From Strigamia acuminata (Eukaryota > Arthropoda > Chilopoda > Geophilomorpha > Linotaeniidae): 64,000 nucleotides of DNA. The notes beneath the pieces were generated by a model that worked only from the letters and a program-made list of their open reading frames with translations, did not search any database and was not told the DNA's origin. A program made the translations under genes and the position numbers. This document shows positions 38,527 through 47,942 of this stretch, in pieces. The stretch is from positions 18,290,001-18,354,000 of the forward strand of contig OX442316.1 in the NCBI GenBank assembly GCA_949358305.1. The letters are read 5' to 3'. Every line of letters starts with the position of its first letter. Position 1 is the stretch's first letter.

Positions 38527-39521
38527 TGTCGCGCTCAACTCGGTCTGTCGCTGATACGTGGTATGAGTCACTCTCTGATCTCGCAATACCGCTTTACTCA
38601 AGCGGTTACCCAAATAATGTAACACGGCAAGACAATGTAAAAGGTAAATATAATAAATGTATTTATTATACGGGAATATACAGTTAAAAGGGAATAAAAT
38701 ATGTAAGGGAATAAAAAGGTAAAAGGAAAGGGGTGTGAAGTTGGCGGGAAACTGGTCGAGGTCGTCCTTTGTCGCTGTGGATCCAAGATGGCGTCCGCGT
38801 GGCAACGTGGTGTCGTCTTGGGCCGGCGTGGCAATGAATGGCGTCCTCGTCTCACGTTTCTCGTTCGGTCCTTCGGGCTCACGCTGGTCGGGCGCGAGTG
38901 AATGCCTGAAAGGTCTTACTTCTGGTCTGTTGTCTAGGTTTAGGGTTTTTTGTAGGTGTCCGGCGATCACACAGCGGCGGACGCTTGGTGGTTCCCGGCG
39001 ATACACACAGCGGCGGGAACGCTCGTCGTGGTTACTGCAATTTAGGCTTGTGCGACCGTTTGTCTGCACAACTCGCTAAATTGGAGTAGGTTTACTATTT
39101 CTAGCTGGCTTGCTAAAATAGTGTGGTAATCTTGTTTCGCAGGTTACTCTGCGGAGGTTAACACAAATCAATCGTACTCACGTTGAAAGTCCCTTGTCCT
39201 AGGTCACTCCTGAAGTCTTTGTACTTAGGCTTGATCGTTTTAGGACGTTTGGCTTTTACGTGTATCTTGGTTGATTTTTGTGTTGGTTCTGCCCGCTCAG
39301 TGCAAGGCAAATTCCTTTGCACAAAGCGGGGGTGACAGGTGACTAAAGCCACCCAATAGTGGAGAAGACGAATCTCCCCCACTCCCCCAGGGCAGACGCC
39401 CGTCCATTGACTGGATGTCAATGCTCTGAGGGAAGGGAGGCGCGCGTGCGACTCCCCTTCTTTACCCGTATGTAGGCCACGAGAGAAACTCTTCGTGCCC
39501 CACCCCAGTCGGGTCACCACA
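38527..39521 (-). repeat. 3' LTR (995 bp)
   Basis: It begins TGTGGTGACC and ends GAGCGCGACA on the minus strand, the canonical TG...CA termini. Every position I compared with the other LTR is the same. It supplies the polyadenylation signal at 38662-38667. A YY1-like CCAAGATGGCG motif (+ strand reading) occurs at 38783-38793. Two near-identical 21/22-bp copies containing GCGAT(A)CACACAGCGGCGG lie at about 38960-39016. A frame of 120 codons open from the LTR start has no ATG and is not annotated as a gene. Confidence 0.96.
38662..38667 (-). terminator. Polyadenylation signal of the element
   Basis: AATAAA on the minus strand within the 3' LTR (the 5' LTR copy is at 51181-51186). It sits in an AT-rich near-palindrome that also reads AATAAA on the + strand. 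The cleavage site, and so the R/U5 boundary, cannot be fixed by eye. Confidence 0.6.
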
Positions 39522-39523
39522 CG

Positions 39524-39533
39524 TCCCCCTCCC
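39524..39533 (-). other. Polypurine tract
   Basis: GGGAGGGGGA on the minus strand, ending two bases (CG) before the 3' LTR. This is the expected primer site for plus-strand DNA synthesis. The two-base gap matches the CG between the 5' LTR and the primer binding site, consistent with integrase trimming two bases from each end. Confidence 0.85.
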
Positions 39534-39560
39534 AGCTCTGACCGCCGGTGTTCGGAGCGA

Positions 39561-42428
39561 TCAATCCTTCTTGCTGGGACCCGACGCTGGATCCATCGCC
39601 TGGGCGAAACTCACTCCAGGGACGGGCGGCTCAGCGCCGGGCGGCACAACGCCGGGCGGCAAAACCAGATCTCCAACCAAGGCTGAAGACTGGTCGCGGG
39701 GGTCCTCGTGCTCGGAAATGAAGCACAATGCGTGGCCGCCGGCTGGCTCGTACGGGGCACGTCTCCTCTCATGCAGCCAAACCCGCGGAATGAACGCCGA
39801 AAACCCGGAATTGGTGTGCCGGATCGCGTTCGCCTCCGCGGCCGTTCGAGGCGCACGGTGGGCCCTCAGCAAACGCTGATGGAGGATCAAATCGGTGGTC
39901 TGGCGCACCTGGTTGTGTAGCCAAACGAATACCGATTTCCCCTTGTCTCTCTGCGCGAGGATGAATTTGCGCGTCGCCGTCGTCATCGACAGCTGAGAGA
40001 ACTCGTCACACAACTTCTCATAGTAGTTTGTCGGAGGCTTCGCCGCTTTCGCTGGCTTGGCGCTCTTCGAAACCACTGCCTGCTGGACAGTCTCTTCCTG
40101 CGCTTCTTGGGCTGCGGGAGGCGTCAGGCTCTGGCGAGCGGCGGACATCGTTGGCGGCGTCCGGCATAGCAGGCGTCTAGGCTTACCCGCCGCATTTGAT
40201 AGGACGGGTGTCTGTGGCGTCGCCGCTGGTGGCATCGGTGGCGGCGGCGGAGGTGGAGTTGGGGCTCCACGTGAAGCAGTCGAAGAGGCGGCGTCGCTCT
40301 CCATCGGCTCTTCACTCGTGACCATCATTGCGTGTGACTGCGCTGACGGTGTTGGCTCCCACGTGGTAACGGCGTGGCGGAAGGCCATGCTCCGCAACTT
40401 ATACCCCTCCCATTCGGGGTTCACCACGTCCCGGGTCAGCTCGAAGCGAGTCATCGCCGGGTTGGGGAGAATGGCGCTCCATTCTCCAACGAGTGCGCGA
40501 GGTATCTGCACACCCTCTCTGTCGACTACGGACCAACAGGCCATCGCCTGTCGTCCGACCCCAAAGAGCGAGGGGGTCAATAACTGGACCATGATTTTCG
40601 TCAAAGCCAGCTGTAGACTGCGCCGATTTACAGGGTTGCTGCGATCAGGATCTGCAGCGAACGCGCGCGAGTGGTGCCGCATCATCGAAATCCCCCACTC
40701 GATGAAATGGCGCTGAGTGACGTCGGCGCCCTGCAGAGCAGCGGCGGCGGCTCTCGGGTCCTCCATCACAAATGCGAAGGCCAAGAGCTCTTCGATCGAT
40801 GGATTGGCTGCTTCTCGAGCCAGCCGTGCGTTTTCGTCACGCTGTTCATACCACATCGCGGTGCGGTCGTGTCTTGCCTTGCTCGGGTAATATTCTCCGA
40901 ATCGGGCGTTATGGCATTCCCGCGCAATGCTCTGGTGAACGGGCAACATCACCGAGTCGTCGACGGCCAAGTTCGGCGTAGTGCTCGAACCCGGCATCGG
41001 CGGCGGCGGCGGCGGGGGCTGCGTCGGCGGCGGCAGCGGCTGTGTCGGCGGCGGCAGCGTCAGGGACTGCTGTGCTGGCAACGGTTGCGACGTTGATGAC
41101 TGCGTCGGCAACAGCAACGTCAAAGACTGTTGTGTTGGCGGTGGCAGCGTCGCTTGCACTCCAGTCGGCGTGACTTGGAGTGCCGGGAGCTGGCTTACAG
41201 TACTCGTCGGTGGAACGACGGCCGTAGGCGCGTTTTCTACACGCGGTCGCGAATTGACATATTCGCTTAACCACCGTGCCACTTCGTGTGGAATCACGGT
41301 ACCATGCTCGACGACGCCCATCTTGCGAGCGAACTGCATCGCGGGGTCGAAACGAGACAATTTCTTGCGTTTCATCTGGGTGATGATCTCGCGAAGGTCC
41401 CGCGTGTCTGGCGCTAGGACGCGACGCTCCCCGGAAGATCGGCCACTCGACTTCGATCGTGCCTCTCTCGCTTCCTTCGCTTCGATTGCTTTGAGAGCGT
41501 GTTCGGGAAGGGGAATTCCTCGCGCCTCGCAGCGAGCGAAATACCGCTCTTTGCGGTCTCGTTTCCGCTGCTCACGATGAGTTAGCGGATGTCTGCCGAC
41601 ACGGGGACGAGAGACTCGCTCTTCGTCACCCGAAATCCAGACTTCTCGAGTCTCTTTACCGTCTTTCATCTGACGGTTGACGAACACCCTTGGTCTGGTG
41701 TAATTCGCGGGGTCGCGCGGTGGCTGCGCTGACGTTCCCGCTCCATCGTTGACGGTCGAGTGCTGTTCGACGCACTGTTTCTTCGACCGTCCCGGGGAGC
41801 GCGATTCGCTGCCCCCGGTTCCCTTGGAGCGCTTGCGCTTCCTTGGGAAATTATATTTGGGGCCGAGAATTCCCAAATAGTGGAGTTGCCACATTTCAGC
41901 TTGTGACGTGAGAATCCCCATTCTCGGTCGCCACTGTGGCGTAACTTCTCCCTGCCGAATCTGCTCGCACCACAGATGTATATCGGCGGTGCTCATTCCG
42001 TCGTCTTGCAAAATCCGCTCTGCAACCGCCGGCGCAGTGTCGATTAGCTGCTGGCGGTAGTGTTGATACACTTCTTCGCGGGCCTCCTCGGTCTCGGCCG
42101 CTTGCCACGCGAACAACACATGCTCCTCCGCCGGCCTGCCGGAGTATTGGCTCGACAGGGCCGGGTGGAAGATTGGTGACTTCGGGTCATCGATGCGAGC
42201 GAGCTCTGCAGCGACGACGTTTCGCACCGACTCCGGGAACGCGTCCAGGAGTGTACAATCGTTAACCCAACGCTTGGCGAGGGCGCGCGAAAATAATACG
42301 CGCAGGCGGTATGGCTTCGCATCTTCGCCAAAGCAGCGGCGCAGAAAATCGGGCAGTACGCCTCGATATATGCCCGCTCGCACTATGCATGCGGGGCTGA
42401 GCGCTCCCCATGTGTCTCGGAGCTCCAT
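39561..42428 (-). CDS. ORF3 of the retrotransposon, function unknown (955 aa)
   Basis: I choose the ATG at 42428. It lies directly after a splice-acceptor-like sequence (pyrimidine-rich, ATTGCAG|ATG). The in-frame extension to 42815 begins at TTG, is AT-rich, and reads like an intron end. The protein is basic and has no signal peptide, transmembrane segment, furin site or Cys pattern of an envelope protein. Visible parts (numbered from this ATG): a helical N-terminal region about 1-190; a nuclear-localisation-like PRKRKRSK near 195-202; Arg/Lys/Glu-rich helices about 270-345; a Pro/Thr/Gln-rich linker with a polyproline run near 468-477; a compact-looking region about 490-690; a second polyproline run near 725-731; and a conserved-looking C-terminal region about 800-900. 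It is followed after a short gap by the polypurine tract. I recognise no family. It could be a second structural, nuclear or silencing-counteracting protein; these are guesses. Confidence 0.85.
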   Translation of the reverse strand: MELRDTWGALSPACIVRAGIYRGVLPDFLRRCFGEDAKPYRLRVLFSRALAKRWVNDCTLLDAFPESVRNVVAAELARIDDPKSPIFHPALSSQYSGRPAEEHVLFAWQAAETEEAREEVYQHYRQQLIDTAPAVAERILQDDGMSTADIHLWCEQIRQGEVTPQWRPRMGILTSQAEMWQLHYLGILGPKYNFPRKRKRSKGTGGSESRSPGRSKKQCVEQHSTVNDGAGTSAQPPRDPANYTRPRVFVNRQMKDGKETREVWISGDEERVSRPRVGRHPLTHREQRKRDRKERYFARCEARGIPLPEHALKAIEAKEAREARSKSSGRSSGERRVLAPDTRDLREIITQMKRKKLSRFDPAMQFARKMGVVEHGTVIPHEVARWLSEYVNSRPRVENAPTAVVPPTSTVSQLPALQVTPTGVQATLPPPTQQSLTLLLPTQSSTSQPLPAQQSLTLPPPTQPLPPPTQPPPPPPPMPGSSTTPNLAVDDSVMLPVHQSIARECHNARFGEYYPSKARHDRTAMWYEQRDENARLAREAANPSIEELLAFAFVMEDPRAAAAALQGADVTQRHFIEWGISMMRHHSRAFAADPDRSNPVNRRSLQLALTKIMVQLLTPSLFGVGRQAMACWSVVDREGVQIPRALVGEWSAILPNPAMTRFELTRDVVNPEWEGYKLRSMAFRHAVTTWEPTPSAQSHAMMVTSEEPMESDAASSTASRGAPTPPPPPPPMPPAATPQTPVLSNAAGKPRRLLCRTPPTMSAARQSLTPPAAQEAQEETVQQAVVSKSAKPAKAAKPPTNYYEKLCDEFSQLSMTTATRKFILAQRDKGKSVFVWLHNQVRQTTDLILHQRLLRAHRAPRTAAEANAIRHTNSGFSAFIPRVWLHERRRAPYEPAGGHALCFISEHEDPRDQSSALVGDLVLPPGVVPPGAEPPVPGVSFAQAMDPASGPSKKD

Positions 42429-42455
42429 CTGCAATGATGGAAACAAAATAATTAA
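42429..42455 (-). promoter_or_regulatory. Predicted splice acceptor for ORF3 mRNA
   Basis: On the minus strand an AT- and pyrimidine-rich run (TTAATTATTTTGTTTCC) is followed by ATCATTGCAG and immediately by ATG. Upstream sequence is AT-rich and downstream sequence is GC-rich coding, a typical intron-exon transition. The apparent membrane segment in the ORF extension (AHPLFISVLLAISLIILFPS) is the translation of this tract. Confidence 0.55.
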
Positions 42456-43021
42456 TGAAATCGCCAATAACACGGAGATAAATAGGGGGTGGGCTCGAGG
42501 AACGTCGCCGAAACGTGCGACCGCTCGTCGAGTCCTATTCCTGTTCATTGATTCGTCCTTGTCAGGAAGAAAAGAGTCTTCTTGGCACATCTGGTTCACG
42601 TCCAATGATAACCACGAGACGGAATCGAGCGTATTAATCCGGAAATTTTTCTTCGGATTGCTTAATTTAAAATTAAACTGTAAATTTGTATTTAAACCAA
42701 TAAATTCGCGAAATCGTTCGTGAAAATCTCCAATAACAATTTTAGAACATGTAAACAAATGTTCTTGTCGTGAATTAACTTGTAAAGAAATAAATTTGTC
42801 TAATAATAACTCCAAAAATTCGGAGTTAAAGTCGAGTTAAAAAACGAATCTATAATAAATTAGTGTCATCGGGAAAAAATTCGCAAATAAAATAGCAAAT
42901 AAAAATAGAAACAACGTTCTATAAATTCTTTCAAAATCCATCCAATAAATTATTCCCATTTCTGGAATATAAAAAGAAAGCTCGTTTCCTTTGTCTCGTT
43001 CGTGTCAATTGTCGTGAGTCA

Positions 43022-43069
43022 TCTTCAAGGAGCGAGGCGACAGTTTGTCTGCTATCGCGTCCTTGAAGA
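43022..43069 (-). other. 10-bp stem-loop in the spacer
   Basis: Perfect 10-nt inverted arms TCTTCAAGGA (43022-43031) and TCCTTGAAGA (43060-43069) enclose a 28-nt segment that can pair further (CGA with TCG). Confidence 0.7.
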
Positions 43070-43536
43070 CAAATAATAGGAGAAAATACAATCGCTCTCG
43101 CGATCGTGGATATTAGTATAATAATTATACACTATTTCGAACGCAGAGCGTTCATGTCAAGTATTAGTCAAGTGTATCTTTAATTCGACCGCACGGAGCT
43201 AAATCTCGTGCGGCGATGCCGACTACTACCTGATCGGGTGGAACTACGTTTATGTCCGGGTCCCAATTCTCGTCATGATGCTGTATTTCAAGCATTTCCT
43301 CGTCCCCTCCTTCCTCATCCATCGTGAGGATTGCGCGTTCAGTCAGACCACGATTAAAAAACTTGAAAACTTCTCGTAAAATGGATCAAAAACTTGGTTA
43401 AAAATGCACTCGCTGTGTATCACGTGCGGACGACGATCAGCTGATTTTAGCGGAAGTCCGGGTGAAAACGAGGCAATCGTGGTGGGTTCTGGGTAATTTT
43501 ACTCCAGAACCAGGTGTTTATGACTGTGCGCAACAG

Positions 43537-43648
43537 CCCGTGCGCATGTTACGCTACGGGGCTCCTTTGTTTCTACGCCCGTGCGCGATCGCTGCTACGG
43601 GGTCTTTTGCACGCGGTATCCGACCCGTGCCGATAATTTTGCTACGGG
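43537..43648 (-). repeat. Three tandem look-alike hairpins
   Basis: Three 24-25 nt units, each CCCGTGC...GCTACGGG or close, at 43537-43560, 43578-43601 and 43624-43648. Each can form CCCGT/ACGGG plus two or three inner pairs around a bulged T. Stems are kept while loop sequences differ, which suggests an RNA structure rather than a simple repeat. Confidence 0.7.
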
Positions 43649-43802
43649 TCCCGCGTTTCCACGCCATCTCGTGACGCGAATTCGACCGATATCCGCTTTG
43701 TTGGACTTAGCGAAATTTTCAGAGTCTCGGATTTTGATGGCTAGCGCTGTCGATCGGTCAATTTTTTTGTTTTTCAGCGTCGCCATCGACTCGTAACGTT
43801 TT

Positions 43803-46800
43803 CTACTCCTTTCCTACGACCTTTCCGTCTTTTATAAACGGATTACTTCCACGGGGCCGCAGGTGATGAGTCGAGACAGGTACGATATTTTTTGTTGTTT
43901 TTTGTGTCTGTACCTCCTCATTATTGTTTTCTTTTTTATCCGTGTTTTTTGTGTTTGTTTCAGGAGTTTCTCCTGTTTCCCCCCCGACCAAAATTGGATC
44001 CGGAACGGATTCAACTATCTCGTTTACCGGTGGTGAAGGGGCGTCGAAATACTCCTCGTTGTCACTTGGCGGTGCTTTTTCCGACTCGCCAGCGAACATA
44101 TCGACGATTTGGCCGTCAGTTTTTGACTTGACTTGGCCCTTGGCCCACATTTCTTGCGGGAATTCCGGAATGTACGGAGTTAACTCTCGTACCTGGATCG
44201 ATTTGTGCTCGGTATTGTCCTCGAGCTTACGTAATTTATACGCGTTACCGCCATGCTTGCCGATGATCACATACGGACCGTCTCTTTTGTCGGCCAAGCT
44301 GGCGGTGATTCCTCTCGCTGCATTTGAGAGGATGTGTGTGTCCTTCCACACTAAATCATTAATCTCGAAATTCACGAATTTTCCACCGCTTTTATCTTGT
44401 AAAATGCGGTCGCGCATGTTAAAAATGTGCGCCATCATGTGCTTGTACGTGTTGGAGATGGTTTGCTCCAATTTATACACGTACTCATGTGGTTTCTCGG
44501 GGTCCACCACATTTACTGACTCTGCCACTCGTGGGTCCCAAGGCACTCGTAGCTCCCGGGCGAAGTTGAGGTAGGCCGGAGAAAAATCTCTCGTCCTCGA
44601 GACTGTTGTTCGTATGCTGAACGCGATCTCCCTCAAGTATTCATCCCACCTATTGTGGATGTCAGTGAATATGCTTAGTGCATATTTAATGTCCCTGTTG
44701 AGTCGCTCAACGGGATTTGTTCTGGGATTGTAGGTCGAAGTATGTGACGCCACAATCCCGAATTTCTCACAAAACTTACCCCAAATTTTCGAGATAAATT
44801 GGGGTCCGTTGTCGGATATCATTTTACGTGGAAATCCGTAACGTAACGCTACGTCGTAGATACATTCAACGATTTTTTCTGCTGAAGGTCTAGCGACGGC
44901 GTACAACTCGGGCCAACGAGTCGCCACGTCCATTATAACGATAATGTACGCATTTTTATTTCCCGTAACGGGTTTTGGGCCCATCACATCGACACTTAAA
45001 CAATCAAAAGGCGCGTAAGGCCCTAAGAAAATAGTTTCGAATGGTGATTTACTCCTCGGCTTGCACGCTTGACATCGCTGACATTGGTGGACAAAAAGAG
45101 CAATATCTTTTTTCATCCCTGTCCAGTGAAAAAGCTGTGTAGCACGATAGAGTGTTCTGCTTACTCCCGCATGGCTCGCAAGCGGGTGCCCGTGTAACAA
45201 CCACAGCACGCGACCGATTAAGGAAGCAGGTATTACTACCTTTACTGCGGTGTCCGATTCACTCAAGTCATCTTGGTGATTTGGGTGATGTTTCACCAAA
45301 AGGCCGTCATCCAATAGGTAATCTATGGATTCGTGTGCATAACGACGCTTCTGCCTTCTGGTTAAGTTGGGCGGATATTTTCCTGTCAGTACGAATCTAG
45401 CTCTGTCCTGACATTTTTTGTCTAATTTTTGTTGCACAATTATTTCCTCCCTTGTCGGGGGATTGCTTCGCATTTGCTTGCCGACATGAGTGTGGAAGGC
45501 GCTTAGAAGCGGGTCATTTATTCTCCGCTCTAGCTTAAATTCCTTCTTTGCATTTGGGTAATTGTCAGCAGCTGGTTGGTATAACCGCGTCCAGAATCCA
45601 CAGAATTTTACATCTGCTGGAGACGCGGTGGGAATTTCATTTATTTTCCTTAAATCCCAACGGTGACAACTCGTCGGGCAGTAAATGATGCGGGAATCAT
45701 CCTCGCCATCATCGTCAGCGTCGATAGGATCTGACACTGGTGCCCTTGATAGAGCGTCAGCCACGACGTTATATTTGCCGGGCTTGTATTGAATGGTCAA
45801 GTCGCATGCCATCAGTTCTAACTGCCATCTGGCTAGTCGACCGGCTGGCTCCTTTAATTTCATCAGCCATTGTAACGCTTGATGATCTGTGTGGACTACA
45901 AATTTGGTATATTCGAGATAATCTCTGAATTTCCTTATAGCCCACACAACTGCCAAACACTCCAACTCTGTGGCGTTGTAATTTTTTTCAGCGCCTTGGA
46001 GTTTGCGACTTATAAACATGCACGGCAGGTCTTGTTCGACTCCGTCGCGCACGTGTGTTTGGAGCAACGCCGCTCCTAACCCAACTCTGCTGGCGTCCGT
46101 ATGTAATATGAACGGCCGGTTTAAGTCGGGTAGAGGCATTACGCCGACTTCCGTCAGCATCCTCTTTATCGCATTAAATGCGATGTTGCACTCATTTGAC
46201 CATACAAATTCGTTTTCATTCTTCAGGAGGTCGGTAACTGGGGCTGCCACTTCAGCTAGACCCGGTAGCAACCTGCCGAAGAAGTTTATCATTCCCATAA
46301 ACCGTTGGACACCTTTAACGTCCTCGGGTGGTGGGAAACGATTAATCGCATCGATTTTTTCGGGGCCAATAGCTAAACCGTTGACTCCAATGCGATAACC
46401 CAGGAAGGCAAGCTCCTTTCGGCAGAACTTGCTCTTGCCCGGATGAACGTGTAACCCAGCTTTCGCCAGCCGGGTGAGCACTTGGTCGATGTGCTCAATG
46501 TGCTCTTCGAATGTTTTAGAGGCAATAACTATGTCATCTAGGTATGCCCACACGAACTGATGCAGGATATCACCCAATACGCTTTCGATTAGTCTCTGAA
46601 AGGTACTGGGAGCATTCACTAAACCAAACGGCATGACGTTGAACATCAACCGTCCAATTGGCGAGTAAAATGCTGTTTTTAGCTTATCCTCTGGCCTCAT
46701 CTCAACTTGCCAGTATCCCTTCGACAGATCCATCGTCGTAACCCAAGAAAAGGGGCTAAGCTCTCTCAAAATGGATTCGATAGACGGCATCTGTATGGGA

Positions 46801-47873
46801 TCTATCTCTGTCACCGCGTTTAATGGGCGGTAATCAATGCATAGGCGTGGGTCCGAGCCCGGGCGCATCACGAGCACAACTCGCGTCGCGTATTCTCCCT
46901 GGGCCTCGGAGACAATGCCACTGTCTAGCATTTCTTGGCACATTTTTTGTACTATTTCACGTTTTTGCGGGTTCATTCCCTTATACGCAACTCGTATAGG
47001 TTTATTATCCGTCAATTTAATTTCGTGAATAGCCCTATTCGTTCGGCCCGGTTTTTTCGACAGGATCCCCTCATATTTAAGTAGGACCCTTCGTAGGGCT
47101 GCCGCTTCGTTTAATTCTAAAGCGGCGTCGGCGACAAGCGTTTCCACTACATTGTCCCGTTGCAATTCTGTTACGAATGCTTTAAAATCGTAGTCTTGAA
47201 CGAATTTCTTTAGGCCTTTCTCCCACTGTGTCTTGTCGGCCGCTTCTTTGATAAGAGCTGGTGGCACGACAATTGCGGGTCTTTCTCTATCATTTCTGAT
47301 ATAATTCCAAGATTTCGTTATTGGATTTGGTTGTATTTCCATTGACGCCATGAGGTCTAAGCCCAACAGAAAAATTCTGTCGCACGTGGGCAGGACCAGG
47401 AAAGGGTGCTGTTCTACCCCTCCGAGCCACTCCATGGTCAATAATATAACTCCTTTTGGACGCGCCATTCCGTTGGCGGTTTTTAGACGTACATTTTTAT
47501 TAACGCCTTTTATCTTATCGGTGAGACCCAATGATGCTACTATGTCTTCGGAAACGAACGAGCGATCTGCTCCCGAGTCTAGCAGTCCCATAATTTTTTC
47601 GCGTTCTATTGTCATGGGCAGCATACATAGGCGGCTGGTATATTCGACCGCCACGTTGCACATGAAAACACGAAATTCTTCTGTGTCTTCGACTACTTGA
47701 GGTAATTCTTCAAGCAGTAGGTTTGGTTCTTCCGCCTCAGCCTCAGCGTTTGCGGTAATTACCTGCAAAGCGTTGTTGGCCCTGTCTTGGATCTGGGCGT
47801 TAGCTATGTCACTACCCATTTCTTTGACTGGTGGCGGTTTATCGAACCCTTTGTTAAACCCCTTCTTCTTCAT
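43803..47873 (-). CDS. Pol polyprotein: protease-RT-RNase H-integrase
   Basis: 1,356 residues from the first ATG; expressed most likely as a Gag-Pol fusion by -1 frameshifting, since the frame is open upstream through both slippery sites. Aspartic protease: DSGA at 99-102, with FLLGLDL at 168-174. Reverse transcriptase: about 290-500, catalytic MDLSKGYWQ (D382) and YLDD (444-447). RNase H: D593, E636, D663 and D706 (HTDAS, TELE, HTDHQ, VADALSR). Integrase: HHCC zinc module H894, H901, C931, C934; catalytic D962, D1021 and E1056 (SVDVMG, SDNGPQF, NPVERLN); GPY/F module at about 1197-1216. The domain order with integrase last is diagnostic of Ty3/gypsy. No chromodomain is seen. The last 110 residues are acidic and disordered-looking. 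No stop or frameshift breaks it. Confidence 0.97.
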   Translation of the reverse strand: MKKKGFNKGFDKPPPVKEMGSDIANAQIQDRANNALQVITANAEAEAEEPNLLLEELPQVVEDTEEFRVFMCNVAVEYTSRLCMLPMTIEREKIMGLLDSGADRSFVSEDIVASLGLTDKIKGVNKNVRLKTANGMARPKGVILLTMEWLGGVEQHPFLVLPTCDRIFLLGLDLMASMEIQPNPITKSWNYIRNDRERPAIVVPPALIKEAADKTQWEKGLKKFVQDYDFKAFVTELQRDNVVETLVADAALELNEAAALRRVLLKYEGILSKKPGRTNRAIHEIKLTDNKPIRVAYKGMNPQKREIVQKMCQEMLDSGIVSEAQGEYATRVVLVMRPGSDPRLCIDYRPLNAVTEIDPIQMPSIESILRELSPFSWVTTMDLSKGYWQVEMRPEDKLKTAFYSPIGRLMFNVMPFGLVNAPSTFQRLIESVLGDILHQFVWAYLDDIVIASKTFEEHIEHIDQVLTRLAKAGLHVHPGKSKFCRKELAFLGYRIGVNGLAIGPEKIDAINRFPPPEDVKGVQRFMGMINFFGRLLPGLAEVAAPVTDLLKNENEFVWSNECNIAFNAIKRMLTEVGVMPLPDLNRPFILHTDASRVGLGAALLQTHVRDGVEQDLPCMFISRKLQGAEKNYNATELECLAVVWAIRKFRDYLEYTKFVVHTDHQALQWLMKLKEPAGRLARWQLELMACDLTIQYKPGKYNVVADALSRAPVSDPIDADDDGEDDSRIIYCPTSCHRWDLRKINEIPTASPADVKFCGFWTRLYQPAADNYPNAKKEFKLERRINDPLLSAFHTHVGKQMRSNPPTREEIIVQQKLDKKCQDRARFVLTGKYPPNLTRRQKRRYAHESIDYLLDDGLLVKHHPNHQDDLSESDTAVKVVIPASLIGRVLWLLHGHPLASHAGVSRTLYRATQLFHWTGMKKDIALFVHQCQRCQACKPRSKSPFETIFLGPYAPFDCLSVDVMGPKPVTGNKNAYIIVIMDVATRWPELYAVARPSAEKIVECIYDVALRYGFPRKMISDNGPQFISKIWGKFCEKFGIVASHTSTYNPRTNPVERLNRDIKYALSIFTDIHNRWDEYLREIAFSIRTTVSRTRDFSPAYLNFARELRVPWDPRVAESVNVVDPEKPHEYVYKLEQTISNTYKHMMAHIFNMRDRILQDKSGGKFVNFEINDLVWKDTHILSNAARGITASLADKRDGPYVIIGKHGGNAYKLRKLEDNTEHKSIQVRELTPYIPEFPQEMWAKGQVKSKTDGQIVDMFAGESEKAPPSDNEEYFDAPSPPVNEIVESVPDPILVGGETGETPETNTKNTDKKENNNEEVQTQKTTKNIVPVSTHHLRPRGSNPFIKDGKVVGKE

Positions 47874-47878
47874 GAATG

Positions 47879-47942
47879 GCGCAGACGGTCGAGAAGTTAT
47901 TTCTTCGCCGCCTGCGCTGACTCGTTTTTTGACTCGTTTTTT
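47879..47942 (-). promoter_or_regulatory. -1 ribosomal frameshift signal between gag and pol
   Basis: Two copies of the slippery heptamer A-AAA-AAC, both in the gag frame, lie at 47942-47936 and 47930-47924, inside a 12-nt direct repeat that also encodes KNES twice. Six bases after the second copy begins a 10-bp stem (47917-47908 pairing with 47888-47879, one G-U). A 4-bp inner stem lies in its 19-nt loop, and the gag stop codon TAA (47899-47897) is in that loop. Slipping back one base at either heptamer enters the open pol frame. Heptamer, spacer and stem match the classical retroviral design. Confidence 0.88.

Larger units (their letters stand above)
42816..43802 (-). other. Pol-ORF3 spacer, structured non-coding region
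   Basis: This 987-bp stretch between the pol stop and the ORF3 extension has no long frame. It is AT-rich near ORF3 (42816-43000). It contains one strong stem-loop (43022-43069) and three tandem hairpins (43537-43648). By position it is intronic or untranslated in the full-length RNA and could hold RNA signals. Confidence 0.6.

Noticed and set aside
39158-39520. 120-codon open frame inside the LTR (also at 51677-52039) and a 183/196-codon frame further along the LTR
   Set aside because: Both start at GTG with no ATG, and the first ends just past a donor-like site. They are likely LTR leader sequence, not genes.
42429-42815. N-terminal extension of ORF3 with an apparent transmembrane helix, suggesting an envelope protein
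   Set aside because: The frame begins at TTG rather than ATG, is AT-rich, and the hydrophobic stretch is the translated pyrimidine tract before a splice acceptor. The rest of ORF3 has no envelope features.
43924-44574. 216-codon + strand frame, and a 219-codon + strand frame at 40057-40716
   Set aside because: They are antisense shadows of pol and ORF3, which have clear domains or composition on the minus strand.
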